Shown here piece after piece: positions 27,301 through 42,300 of a stretch of 64,000 bases of DNA. This stretch comes from Schistosoma haematobium. Lineage: Eukaryota > Platyhelminthes > Trematoda > Strigeidida > Schistosomatidae. The notes below the pieces were generated by a model. That model saw only the letters and a list, made by a program, of their open reading frames with translations. It was not told where the DNA came from and did no database searches. Within the stretch, counting starts at the first letter, position 1. Each line of letters opens with the position of its first letter. Location of the stretch: assembly GCF_000699445.3 (NCBI RefSeq), contig NC_067200.1, positions 5,968,950 to 6,032,949 of the forward strand, read 5' to 3'. The translations under genes were made by a program, and so were the position numbers.

Positions 27301-30300
27301 ATGGTTCATAGGTCAAAATAAAGTTTATAATAAGAGGAATATGAATAGTTTAGTTATTTAACAACCGATGGTTAGAGACCCTGAATGACATGGCTCAAAA
27401 TCGTTTGCAATGGCGCAGGTGCATACACTCTTTGTGTTCTCCCAAATTTTGATCTCCTTATTCCTCCTTGTCTCTTTTTTTTCTCCTCTCAAATATATTT
27501 CACTGTATTATACTCTTTAAATAAAATATCCAAACCCTAATCTTCCCGATTACTGCTTATACTCTTATTACCTCTACTACTACGGTATTTGAATCGACGA
27601 CTGCATCTCTGTGCTAATGTGGTGTGGCAACTCTAACTGATGTACGTGCTTACGAAGTTCTATGTTGTTACTGACTGACTGACTGAATGACTCATACCAA
27701 CAAATTTGCATTCGATTTCTTCTGTTTGCCTTTAAATTATTTAAGTGATAAGCAACTATTATAAAACAGTTTATTTGTTTATTATTTTGGGCTGAATTGG
27801 AATGTACTCAGTGTTCAATTATACTTTTCTCTGTTTATTTATTTGTTTGGTTTTTTGTTCTCAAAATACTTTTAAAAATAGTGTTTTTATTCAACTATAC
27901 TTGATCATATATTGGATCAAACACAAGATTTATCTAAAGAATATTTCGAATCATATCGTGATGCTGTACTTCAAATTTATTATAATGAAGCACTTAAACC
28001 AAATGTACTCAATACGTAAGTGAAATAGTGTAACAAACCAATGAACACTATTTTTTTCAAACGGTTTCGATGTTATGGTGAATGATGATGATAATGATGT
28101 TTGAGGGCAATCGACAGTCAAGTTAATTACCGTACGATAACTACCTATAACGTCATGTAATGTATTAAGTGATTTATACTGGTGATCATATTTCTAATTG
28201 ATTCACCCTTCTCGTTTCATATGATTAAAAGTGGAAATCTTTCTAGAAAGTAAGGTGGAGGTGGTAGTCCAGGCTGATCATATACTGTCTCATAGCACCA
28301 TGGTCTGTGAGAAATGCGATTGGAAATGGGTCATTGATTGAGGTTGTGAATACTATTACGTTGATCCTGACCCCCAAATTCTTTTTCTTTGTCATTCAAG
28401 AATATTTTCAGGGAGTACAGTTCTGTCCGGGATAGAATAGTAGGTTGGTATAAGAAAGCTATGACGATTTAACTTGAAACCTGGTATCAATCCATAAGAT
28501 GGTTAATGGTTGATCTGAGCCATGTTGTTAGATGCAAACTTCCCGTGTTGAATCGTCCTTGATTATTGGTTAGATTAGATTTCCTATAAATCACCGGTTT
28601 ATGTATCTGACTCTAGGGTTAAGGGTTAATTCTACTCACCATGATACTCAGACCGTCATGGATTAAACGTAGGATTGAAATACAGACTTCTGCCTTTTTT
28701 TCATACCAAGTATCCTATTAATAAGCTGACCTAATCCAAACATATTGTAAAACACGACAATAGGCAGGAAGAGTGTATATTATTGCGAAAAGTTATAAAG
28801 TACTCACGTAATACCTAAACATAGTCTCCAATCGTCCATTTGCATCTTCCGGTGTGCTCTGCAATCTGAACTATCTTCTCGATTGATCTCCGAGTGTTAT
28901 GCCAACTCCGTGCTTTCGACGCACTGAAACTCTCCACTCTTCACAATTGTTGCAACTTCGGCACCACTTCCCGCTACACACTACGTATAAACATCCTTAT
29001 CATTAGCGTGCACCTCTATCTCCATGCTATCTTGAGACTAAGTTTTAGGTGAGTGATGATAAACAAGATATGCTTTTAACTTATATATCTGTGAGATAGG
29101 TATATATCTATATGTATGCAAATATGTAGTGTGTATCTCTGCGTTCTATTACAAATTATACCTTATTATTCATTATTAGTCCCCCCACTTGCACATTAGG
29201 TTGAACTCGATTATATTCAGTGTGTATGTCAGTATATAAATGAGTTGAGCGCATAACATAACACTTAACCACCGTTGTACTCATTGTGTATCCTGCTAAT
29301 TAATTAATTTACTGATCATTTATATATTTACTCTTTGAATAATTTCCTTTTGTTTGTTTCGTCTATTTACTTCACAGTCATCTTCAATTTTATCTTCTTC
29401 GTAAAGAAGCTTATCTAATTACAGATTTATTGAGTGCACTGAAAAATTTGTCCGTTGCTGATGTCGCTGCGTATAAACAACAATTTTTGTCCACTTTACA
29501 TATTACTATTTATGCTTATGGTAATATAACAAGACAGGTGAGTCTTCTTAAAACATATGTGTATGCTTGAAAAGACATTAAATTATCTCCTTCAGTTCAT
29601 TTGGCAAATAATGTTCTGATGTGTAAGGAGGTCTGAGGTTACGTTTTTCCAATCAGTTCATTGCAAATATATCTCAGTTCTACAAGAGGGTCAGTCGAGG
29701 CGCAAAAAATTCAGTATCTACATCTGTGACTGTGAAGCTGGTTGACACTAGACTAAATTCACCAGGGAGCATCGGTTCCCCCAAGATTACAGGTTTATTT
29801 TGCTGATGAGTGTCAGATAGAACTAAGCCTAGGTCCTTAGATCTCTACTTAACATCTCAACATAGTGCACGCAACGTCAGTAACTTAGACTAGTGTCCAC
29901 ATTGCAACTTGATCAATAGAGTTCCGGTAGCACTAAGAAGGACTTGACGTATATAACAGTGGTCACTACTCAGTGATCATTGAGTTGTAAATTTTCCCTA
30001 CTGAATTTTGCTAGTGTACGATTGGTTGTCCTTGTTTTCAGCTTACTACTTCTGGTTGGTTTATTGCAATTTAATATTCATTGATCATCAAGTCTTTTCT
30101 TGATTTCTATCTCTTTCTTTCTCTTTCCTATCCACCGTGTAAGTGGGATTATTGACGAAGTGTTATAAATAAATTAGTTGTCTGGTTTGTGTAGTTTGCT
30201 TACAACCCGTTTAATATTAGAAAAATATTTCAGTCAGTTGTATCAAAACAAAACGGTATGTTTTGTTAAGATCACTGGTCGATTCAAGTTAAACGACCGT

Positions 30301-33300
30301 GAATCAAACCGTAGACCGTTGTCCCCTCACTCGAACTCTAAACCTCTAAATAATTGAGCTGGGATACATTAGTGTACAAGTCCAAACTCAATAAAGCTGA
30401 GATATTACATCACTATCCTCCATTGTCTTCTTAATCTCAGTAAAATCCAACAATTTCCAAAACCACATACTAAGAGCAGTATGTGTTCATAACTGTAGAA
30501 ATGCAAGAAAAGAACATTTCAAAAATCATTTGACGTTTAATTTGTGACGGTTGACCATTTCCTCGTTTTTATATGTAATTAAATTATAAGCAAGTTGATA
30601 AAGATGACGCTTTCATTGCTTATGTGTTTTTCCCCTCGATTTGGAGAGTACACTTATGACACATATAGTGCTCTGTACTAAAAGTACCAACAAAATTCAG
30701 ACTTCTAAATTATTTCAGTTACCATACAAATTGACTTTCTCTGAATCTAGATACAAAATGTTTCAGAGTTAAATTATGTCATTACATAACCAACATAATC
30801 ACTAGTAGCTCACCTGATTTTTGGTAGTTTTATGTCACATACAATTAACGTGTACTATATTATTATTATTACATTGTATCTTGTATCACAACATGCCTTA
30901 ATTTTCATCCCACCTGTGCTAAATGAATTGTGGAAATTTGGTCCACAGGTAAACATTTATCCCAATTCTTACGTTATCGCTAACAAGTTCAAATCTGTCT
31001 CCGTCTAATCTAGTTTGAGCTATTGGATAGTGAAACTACACGCAAGTCGCATCAAAAGTTTGATTCTTCTCTGTTGAACAACTACCTTACGATGAATCCT
31101 AATTATAAATAGTTAAAAGATATTTCCTAATACAAGCGCAATCTACGTGATCTAAAGGACTCAATGACTAATTCACACAATACTTCAATAGGAAAAAAAG
31201 ACAGTAATTCTAGGAAATTAAAGTTTTTAATGCAACAAATCTGTGTTATGTAACAAATAACATTAACCTTTGGAACAGATAATCAAATTAAAACGATTTT
31301 AATAGTGGTTGATATGAATAGAAAAAAATTTATCAAGGAATTCCTTGGTCACCAGAACCGTCTTTTTATTAATAGGAGTAAAACGAAACTACATAATTTC
31401 AGTCCTTCTAAACCTGTCATTTCGACTGAATTCATAAATTTATACTTGATCATCAAATAAGTTACTTGAACCTGGTAATTTAGACTTTAAAATCAATTCT
31501 TGGATGTGGGCGAATCCAGCTGATGAGTTCCAAGCAGAACGAAACGCACATCCTGGATCCAACCATTAACTGCGATTCGTCACTGTTTTAAAAATGATTA
31601 TGACTTTTTGGTAATATCAAGACAATCTGCACAGGATTCAAATATGTCTAAAAGTGATTGATCAATTGTAGTCTTAGACATCAATGAGGAGACACGAATA
31701 ACCATAATATATGAGTTTTCATGTTTATTTTTTAACTTGTTATACCTTCCACGTTGTTACATATATTCTTTTGTTTTCTATCATTGCCACCGCGGCCTCC
31801 ACACCCCTACCATCCAACTATCTGTAGGATGCCATTTCTTTCTTTGATTATACAGTGGAGAAGATTCGACCTATTCCTAGATCCACAAGAAAGTTGGTAA
31901 GTTAACTTCAACCTTAATTTACTTACTCAGGCATGTTACTGCTTGTGGAGAATAGAGCAGTGGAGAATATCTTCTTGTACTATATCTCTATATGCAATCT
32001 TCCTCTTATTTATTACCACCTTTGACCTAACCACTGCTATGAATCCGGTGTTCATCTTGTTGTGCTGATGCGGTATGGCAACCTGGACCAATGCATATAT
32101 GTGCCTGGTCCTACGTTGTAGCTGACTGACTGACTGACCTGTGGAGAATAGGCTGCCGACCAGCAATATCCAATCTACTCTATCATGGGCTCTCCTTTCC
32201 AGTTGTTGACAAGTCCTATTCATTCTTATGATGTATACCTCCAATTCCCGAAGCAATATTTTTTTGATCTGCCTTTTTCCTTCTTGTCTTAAGGAACTCA
32301 AGTTAGGGATTACTTTTTTTATACAGTTTGCTGGTTTCTACAATGTGTATCCTGTCCACCCTCACAGTATTTTCCTAAGTTTGTTTTCATCCGGCAACTG
32401 ATTTGTTCTCTGCTACAGTAGGTCATTGGTGATAGTGTCTGGCAAACGGATATGGAGTATCTTCCATAAACAACTGTTTATGAATACCCGTACCTTTTTA
32501 ATGATAATTTTAGTAGTTCTTCAGGTCTTAACTCCGTACAATGCAACTGTCTTGATGTTGCTATTGAAGATTCTGACTTTGCTTTTACCTGACAGTTGTT
32601 TTGAGTTTTGGACGATCATTAGTTGTAGGAATGCTTCCATTTCTTTGTGAATCCGTGCCTTTAAATCTGCACCAGATCCTCCTTGTTTATAATTGATGCT
32701 TACCTGGTGGTACGTGAAGGTTTCAACTTCTTCCATAGCTTTCGCTTTTGGTTGGTCCCCACTGTGCTGTATTTTGGGATCTCTCTTTTTCCCTTGTAAA
32801 CTTGATCTAATTAAATTCAATTTTCCTCATACTTTTGACTCACATTATTATTGTTTCCCAGCTGTACCAACTCTTAATTATAAGAGTTTCGTATTTTCAT
32901 GTTGTTAATGTTAACAACTGTAATTGATCAGTTCCCATGTTGGTGACGTAATTAAATCCTAAATGGATTGCCTCAATATTGCCAGCTTGAAAGCGAAAGA
33001 TATTAAGTTGAAATCTCAGCGCGCAAATCAAAATTGGATAATGATAGGTGCATCCAGATTATTAAAACCGATCATTATCCACGATCTTCATAGAATCACA
33101 ACGTGTAACCCTAATCAGTCAACATAATTCCTCGTACCTTACATATATTTTTTCTAGGAAATATTTGTTTAGCTACTCATTAGTAGTAGGAATACTAGTT
33201 AATAAAATGTTTTGTCCGCCTTGAACTCACACCCATCTGATATCATTACAACTATTATCCTTACCCTTCCCACTTTTTGATTATAGTGTGGTACACCTTC

Positions 33301-36300
33301 AATGCGTTATTTTGTAGAATATTCAATAAAATATAAAGTCTCTTTCAGTGCTCATAAAGATTACTCATTATTCAGTTTTTGTAATGTTAATAATTCTTAA
33401 TATTATTGTTATTGTTAGCACTGAGAATAAAATGCTATGATATCGATCATTCATCCACAATGTGCTAGTTGAATAGGCTTTATTCAGCCTTATTTACAGT
33501 TGGTCAGAACTCTGAATGAACATTATCAACAACCGTCCTCTCTGTAGTGAGTAGTTTGATCGTTATACACTCCTTGTCCTTCTAGATAACATCATCAGTA
33601 CAAAAGTTTGATAGAATTGATTTGTCTTGACTTAAACACAGCTTGTTCGGTCAAATCTGATTCAGATTGGTTGTAGTAAACAACTTTTCCGTCTTGATCT
33701 CTACTACTTTTCACTGTGTTTCTCTTTGATTTGAATTTTAACTTCACAGATGTTCGTAGTTCTTATAATTGATTGATATAAACCAAGTTACGTTGTGGCG
33801 TTTGATAAGTTATTATTGTACATCCTGATGAAGAAGAGTGTTCATTTTGTCACGCGATACTTATGCCGATAAACATTTACGGAATACCAAATATAGATAT
33901 CTCATCTTAATTTAAATATAATTTTGGCTACAAGCAAGCTATTAACAAGTGATGAGCACATAATAAAGCTGTATTTCGTTGTCACGATCTTAATTACCTC
34001 TGCATTGCAAACGTATGGCTATAAACGTACACGAAATATCGAACTTGTGACCTTTAGATCTTGTGGTGGTGAACATGCTACGGTTTAGTCTGTGATATAA
34101 AATCTAATCATTTATGTTACTAGACGAATAGATTTCCAATTTCAGGTAGTTTGTCATTATCCTCAAGCTTCTTTAGATCTCTTCCCAACGTGAAACAGAA
34201 CCTGCTACATGTGTACGCCGTTTCATTTTTCCACTCCCCATTGGCATAGAGATGAAATTGTCAAGTTTAATCCCAGAGAAATGGACGTAGTCACAGTATT
34301 CATAGTAATAGAAAGGAATATATAGCAAAGATATGATTCACGAAGAAAATATGGGTTAATATGATAAACAATCAAAAATTTCCAAGGTAATTAAGAAGCT
34401 TAAAATTCAGTTGAAGGCAAAGAGTGAATCCACCTATTCCATTGCAAATGATTCTAAACCATGTCACCTAGTATCTCTAACGCTTATTTACGATATTCAC
34501 ATGAACCCCAACTAAGTAGTTTGTACCTACCTATATGGCTCAATCCAGCAATCAAAGGGGTATCCGTCAATTCAAAGTAATAACTAACTCATCCGTATAG
34601 GGTTTTTTTTACACCTCATAGTTCAATTCTTCTATTCGAATGACTTTTACCAAATTTTTTGATTTACTAAAAACACTTACAGCTGTATTCTTTTATTTTT
34701 GCAAAAAAATAATCCAACTCTCTGTTTAGATTGATACCTCAATCTTAGATCCAGGTACATATTATCTACGTGTTATGAATTGTAATCCAAACGATGTAAA
34801 TATGTGTTTAGCTAGAATACATTTACTTGGTGAATCCGATATTAAACAACAATGCTATAATAAACTATTGGCAGTAAGTAGAATTCTTTTTATACACACA
34901 TACACAGACACACTTGTTATTTATTTCACTAGTTTTTCATTTTCCCCTCAATTTATGCGGCTAATTTTTGAATGACTGTTGGTTATCACTACGGACAAGA
35001 AGTTCACTAACCGTCGGTCTCGCTCGTGAATACATAACCTCTAGACCATTGAGCCGGCATCCAACGGTGTTAATGTCCTTGCTTCGTGTCCTGCATGAGG
35101 AATCGTGAATGCAAAATGCTGCGTAGTCCCATACTAGGACGAAACGGCCGTCCACATTTTCAACGGTGGTCTAGGTTAAATCGACTCATGAATCCAACTA
35201 TTAAAAATTACTACACTCTCCACACCCCCCCCATTCTATTATATATATTAGTTCATGGTAACTTATGTTTTATTACGGTTTACAATTTTTTAGCAGTTCT
35301 GTTGAAACCAACAGGATTTGCTTAAACTAGATAATTCGGAGAAATTAATGTATAACACTTCAACAACAATCCGCTATACAACTGAAAAGAGAAAAGTTGA
35401 AAACTGTGAAAGTTTAATATTCGAACAAGTCGACATTTTGATAGAATAACCTTATTTGTATAGCAATAAATATATCTCTGAGACACGACAAAAGCAGCAA
35501 ATTTAGAGCGAGATCATTGAATTTGTCAGTAGAAAAGGTCATTGCTGAATTATGAATCGGAAAGACGCTACTGTGAACTTCATTACACGTTAAAAATATT
35601 GTTTATTCAACAAAAGTAATAAGACTAAACAATTTTATTTCTTCCTAACAGTATCTAGTCTAGTGAGTAACTATTCAGGTACTTAGCTTTGAGCCATTCA
35701 TTTTGTACAATCGGCAAGGACTCGTAATACTACCAGACTGTTTAAATCTTAGTAGTCAAAGTAATATCCGGAGCCGCATATTACTGACGCTGATGGCTGT
35801 AATCTTTAAACCACTCATGTTTTAATTAATTAGTCGTAAGTTTAAAAAAGTTAGACTTGAACTGCTGAATATTATCACTAGCCCTCACAATTACAATGTA
35901 ATACAAAGTTGAGTACAATTTAAATTTGTATTTCGCATACTATTGAAACAGAAATTCTTATCAAATAACCCTTTCATGTGCCAAATTCTCCTAATTTAAT
36001 CGCGCGTTTTTTATCCGACTAAACCTTTTTTGTTTTCTTTTGTGTATTTATTTTTCAGTTTATATTATCTGAACCGGCTTTTGATTATCTGCGTACTAAA
36101 GAAACTTTAGGATATACTGTTTATCTCCGATATTGGCGATCATCTCCTGGTGGTACATTACATTCAGGTATCAGTTTAGTAGCATATAGTCCAGCTAATA
36201 AATATTCCATTGATTATGTCGCTGGAAGATTGACTGCTTTCTGGCGTCGAATAGCTCCAAGGATTATTGCTGCTATGCCATCGGAAACGTTTAAAACGTC

Positions 36301-39300
36301 AGTAAGTGTAGAATGTTGTATTCTTCCTGTTTTTTTTTTTATTTCTACACTGTTATTCCGACTATAAAGTCTAAAGAATTTGTCAAGATTATAGTACCAG
36401 TCAGTTATGACCATGTTCACGATAAGATTTTCCTGTTCCCTTTTTCGTTTAATTTGTCGATGATATACCTATACAATATAGACTTTGTTCAGTTAATCAT
36501 TTTCGTAAATAAGAGATCTTAATTAATATTCGAATAACGCTCAAGTTTTAGTCGCTGGAATAAAATACCGTACGTTTGTACATTTTAAGTTCTTCATAAA
36601 TTGACAATCCACATTTTTCATACACATAGTTCCCTTTATCATTTTGAAAAGAGCAAGAACAAAGATTCTAGCAGAATAGCATGAATTCATTTTATTCATG
36701 CTATTCTGCTAGAATCTTTGTTCTTGCTCTTTTCAATCCACATTTTCTCTCAATGATCTTTACTGTTCTAGTTTTGGTTGATTAATTGTTTTGCTATATT
36801 TATTTTCCTGTGGATTTTGTACCTTTCGATTATTAAGTTGGAATTTCATAGTTTGGATTTCTAACCATTAGATCCCGACTTAAGTGTTTTAAGGTTGAGA
36901 GCTCACTATAAGTCCTAAAGGTCATGAGTCTGATCTTTGTCAGGGTTGTGGATGTCTACTGCTAAAGAATCCCATTCTACGTCAAAAACACATATCTACC
37001 TCTTTCGACTCTCGATAGTTTTCTAGCTACAGTCAATCTGTGACATAAACAATAGAATTTATAATCTTCAAAAATTCTTTTTACAAATATATATGCGACT
37101 TTCAACCACACTATTAAGAGTATTGAAGACTATCAGTTATACGATTCATTCGCCTTAACCGAAATAGTTAGAAGAGAGTGTATGTGTCGGTAGTTTGAAA
37201 CCGAAACTTTGATGAGCTAAAAGTTGGACTCATTTATCACTGAACTATCCCTTCACTTTATGATTGATTAGTGTATTTTTTGTTTAATAAACAAACAATC
37301 GAATTATAAAATTGTTCACAGTTTATACTTCAGTTACCATAGTAAACGTCTTGTTGTGTTCAAAAAAAAAACTTTCTATAGGTAGAATCATTGATATCTG
37401 TGCATCAATTAGAAGATCCCAATATGATGACAGAATTTGAAAGAAATTGGGATGAAATTATGGAAAGTACAGCGAATTTTAATTATCGTGAAGAATGTGT
37501 AGGTTGATTTGTATTAAATTATTTATATTTATTTGAACACGTAAATATTGGTACAAGGGAGTCGTGAAGGACCAACACAAGCCAGTCCTTTGCAGCTTTC
37601 TTTCATACCACGACACCATGTCATGCACTGACCACCTCTCCACTTTTTCCAACCAGTCCCAGAGTCGGCAAATAATACACGACGTGGAATTCTCTGGGAC
37701 GACATTCGGAGAACATGTCCAAGCCACCGAAGTCGAAGTTTCAAGATGGTGACACCGATTGCATTATCGTCTCTGTGCCCGAACACACGATGCGGAACCT
37801 CTGCATTACTAACATGATGTTGCCACCGGATGTCAACAATCCTTCGGAGACAGCGATGATCGAACACAGAGAGTCGTCTAACATCCTCAACTCGGAGAAG
37901 CCAAGTGCCACAAACATAGAGCAAAACTGCTCTCACCGACGCGTTGTAGATCCGACCTTTTACAACCAGACTGATATCACGAAGGCACCAAAGTTGGCCC
38001 AGATTAACATAAGTCGCTCTGGCTTTCACTATACGTGCATTGATCTCATCACTCACACCCCCACTAACACTTATGCAACGACCTAGATACACGAATTTCT
38101 CGACTAATTCTATCTGCTCACCATCTAGGGTGAGTACAGGATTAGAATCCTTCCAGTCTTGTAGAAGTACTTTGCACTTCGAAGGCGCAAAGCACACACC
38201 GTACCTACGGACACTGATTGCCAAGTGATCTATATATATTGTTATATATATCATTATTTACCTGTCAGATGGTGAGATCCAAATAAAAATTGTAAATTAT
38301 GAATGAATATTGATTTTAATCTTTGTTTTGATATTTGTTGTCAGTAAGACGTGTTCAAACCTTTTCTCTATGAAATTTTCACTCATTATCACAGTCAAAC
38401 TAAATATCATAACTATTTGAACCCAATGTTCAACTGGGTATTTGCATTTAAACAAGTTCATTCAAATATCAAACACTACAATCCTCTTGTATTCATAAAA
38501 AAAGCCATCATACTGTTATGACTTTTGCCCTGTTATTTATCATATGACAAGTTCGGCAATCAGAACACTAACTTACACGACCTTGCCCCCTTGTGCTAAA
38601 CCCATGACACTTTAACCAGCACGATCAACCTTGAATCAACATTGAGTGATAATTGGTCCTCTGTATAGTAACTTCTTGACTAGTCCTGTTCGCTTGAGTC
38701 CAGAATACAATCTCAGCTTACACTGAATGAATTATGTATTTCAGAAATATGCAGTTTATACACAAGTAAACCAGACCGCATCATTCTGTAAAATAGAAAA
38801 TAACAAATATACAGAATCAAGCCAAAAGTGGCTGTGAGCGCGAGATACTGTAACTAATAAATTAAGAAAACATAAGGATATTAAATCGTATAATAATAGT
38901 CAACAAATCAAATGAAAGTTTATAATAAAAGGAATATGAATACACGTATAATCTAGATACTTAGTAGTTTTCTAATAAAAATATATGTAATAATAGTCCA
39001 TAAATAATTCCTAGCAGTTACCATCCATTTATTCTTCGTTATGATATAACACATACTATTATGTCTTTCAACCTCTGATTAAAACTACATGACAATGGTA
39101 TCAATCGGAATCACGACTTCTGTGATTTAGTGTTTCTAACTTGTTTAGTTACACGTTCAACTGGCACTAGTAACTTTGATCCGGTAGCTAGGTCTCTATT
39201 AGTCCACTACTCACTGACTCCTCTCTATGCCCAGTCTTCAGTTCGAAAGTCAGCAACCAACTTCTAATATATTTATATTTCAAATAGATTTAGTTTATAT

Positions 39301-42300
39301 ACAGACATAAAAGACCACATCACATCGTAAAATGAAAAATAACATCCAAAAGTGACTGTAAATAAGAGAGACTGTATGTGATAGACGGGCAAGAAATTAA
39401 GAATAGTAAGTTATGTAACAGTAGTTAATAAGTCAACCGAAAGCTTATGTTCAAAAGAGCATTTATATATTATTATAATCTAGTTACCTAATAATTATAC
39501 AACAAGAATATGTATAATAATAGTCCATAAATCAGTCTTGGAAGTTACCTTTCCGTTATTTTTTGTCTTGATATAACACTCTTATGTCTAATAACCACTA
39601 ATGGTAATCTCTGGGCTTATAGTGAGAAGGTTTTTACCAATGAAGTCATCCATAGCAGTCAATGGTGATCGTAGAATATCATGAATCGAATAAAGTTAAA
39701 AATGTCGAATATTGGATGTCGACTCACTGGTCCTACATTGTAGCTGACTGATTGACTCACTGATGATCTGCGGATTAAGCTCTCGCTTCAAACACCTGGC
39801 AGTCTTGAGTTCTATCTTGAGTTAGGATTGTGCTTGCAGATTGTTGAGAAATTCAGTGTTCCCCGGTTTTTATTTGATCAATTTATACAATCATATTTCT
39901 AGAGCAATTAAGTTGCATGTAGTGGTTAAATAAAAGATTATTGTCGTATATAAAAAGTATTTATTGAAAGATCTTTTTCCTCTCCCCTCCCGCCTGTCAC
40001 ACACACACACATACAAAGGATATTACACTTAGTAACTGATTTACAAGTAAATAATAAAATGGGAAAAGATCGGTAAGACAAAATGAACAGTAGTTTCATC
40101 GTTTACATTATAGGCCGGTCTTAACTAACTATAATAAGCCATGAAGAACGTGAAAAAAGCGCAGTCCTAGCACATGACTCTCCAAGTGCACCAATCCACG
40201 ACTCTGTCGGAAATGAACCCAGAAACATCAGGTCACGTAGTCTGATTGTCAAGCGCTCACCGCAAAATCTGAAGGTCGTTTTTACGACTCATGTTGGTAT
40301 CATGGATTCAAACTCCGGAGTCGTTTTATACTAGGATGAATCAGTTGTCCAGTGCTTCTTGGTTTTCAGTAATTGTTTGAAAAAGATCATAAGTCTATGA
40401 TTTAAACCATAAAACTTAACTGTCTGCGCAAACCTCTATAGTGTAATTGCCTTATGATAACAGTAAAGAAGATAGTAATATTATACCGTATATTTTTATT
40501 TATTTAGGTGAAAATTTTGTCAACTATTACTCAAGAAAGTTTATTGAATTTCTTCTTAACAGAATATTTGGATGTTAAAAAACAACGTTCTTTATTTGTA
40601 CAGGTAAGTAAACATTGTATTGATGAGAGGTTAATTTAGGCCACTGGTGAGATTTTAATTTATGGACGACCTTTAAACGAAGCTAAAGTAACCTTAAGAA
40701 TGTTTACTTACTTACTAGAGCTAAATGAGTGTTATAAACCTGTGGGAAGAATAAGGATTATGATTTACAATTGATGGTTAGGGTTAGGAATTAGACGTAC
40801 TGACATCAGCTAAAATGCCAAAACGCTATTCAGACAAATAAGTGAATGAATTTCGCTCCAAAATACAAGACCTGTTATCATCAATCTGATTGATACGTCC
40901 ATAAATTATAGTCTCGCCTAGTTCAGCTACATTCACTCTTTATCTTACTCTCGATTTTCAAATGTAATATTCTTTCTTTTTTTCCGCCTTAATTCTATCT
41001 ACACTGATTATAACTAACTGCATATGCAGTCAGTTGAAATACCATTTGACTCATTTATTTAAAAATGAGGGTATTGATAAATCATTCATAAAAAGTTCCA
41101 AACTTAATTTTGTGGAACGCTGGGATACTAATCTTAAAAAAAAAACATCACTGAGATTCATGAGCGGCATTAGAAAACTATTTATAATCATGGTTTATTA
41201 TTGATCAATGATTGTACAGCTTACTGAAACAACCCCAGACTTAATCAAATTTAGAGCATATTTAGCAGGTCAGTTGAAATCTTTGAATCTGAGATCCAAT
41301 AATCCACATCTTACAAACTCATTCAATTTGTGAAATAGAATAACTGTCCAGTACAGTTTTTGCTTGTATATAGAGCTTCGATCAATGAAGCTTCGTGTAC
41401 TTATTCGTTGTTTTGAAATTAATCACCTCTTCTCCTTTAATTTTTTTAAACATTACTCTATATCGAGATCTAGATTGTAGCTGCTTCTGCCCTGATGTAT
41501 AATGATTAGGCTTACATATTATAATGACCCAATTGATCTATGTCGACTGTAACATTTGTTCTGTAGTGTCTGGTACTATAACAAGCTAACAGGTTATTCT
41601 GGCTTCTGGATGGGCCAAATTATTCAATCTTTTCATGCCACATTTTGACCTTGTTGATTATTCGCTTCTTAACCCTGAATGTTTTCTGTATGATCGCAGG
41701 TGTGTCAATTGCTCACTCTGTTCATTATGTGTTTGTAAATTATCTTTGGTTTGACTATAAATATTGAGATACGCTTGGTCATATTGAGTTTGCTCACTCG
41801 TCTTCTCTGCTGCGCATCGCTTCGTTTACCATTTTTCCAACGAAATTATCCGTTTTATTCTCTTCTCTTCGTTTCCCTGACTGTCTGTCTAGATCAACGA
41901 GCGTATGAAATAAACGTATTCAAAATTCATCATCGTGTCTGACTTATCCCGCTATTCACTAACGCGAACAAAGTCGACAGTTATATACGAGGCTTGGTGC
42001 CATGTATATTTCAATAGCTATCATCTTACGAACTAACTTGCGACAGATACAAGTTCATCTAGGTCATTTTGAGGACGATAGGAATTGAAGCAACAGTTCG
42101 ATGTCCGAAGGTTAATTCATGTTGTCGATTGTGCGATACGGGGAGCATGATAGCAGGATAGGTGTTTCCCCTCAGACAACTATCTTTCGCATCAATACTG
42201 CCTTTTCACAATGAAGAAGGGCAGGTCAGAAAATGTTGGCTGTAAAACTAATACATCTCATGGTTCTCAATTAAATCCTTTCATCACTTCTTAGTATTTC

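Noticed and set aside
31850..31896. Alternative acceptor ttatacag for NRDC exon 13
   Set aside because: It would put the exon in the wrong phase with exon 12; the acceptor at 31827 keeps phase and restores family spacing.
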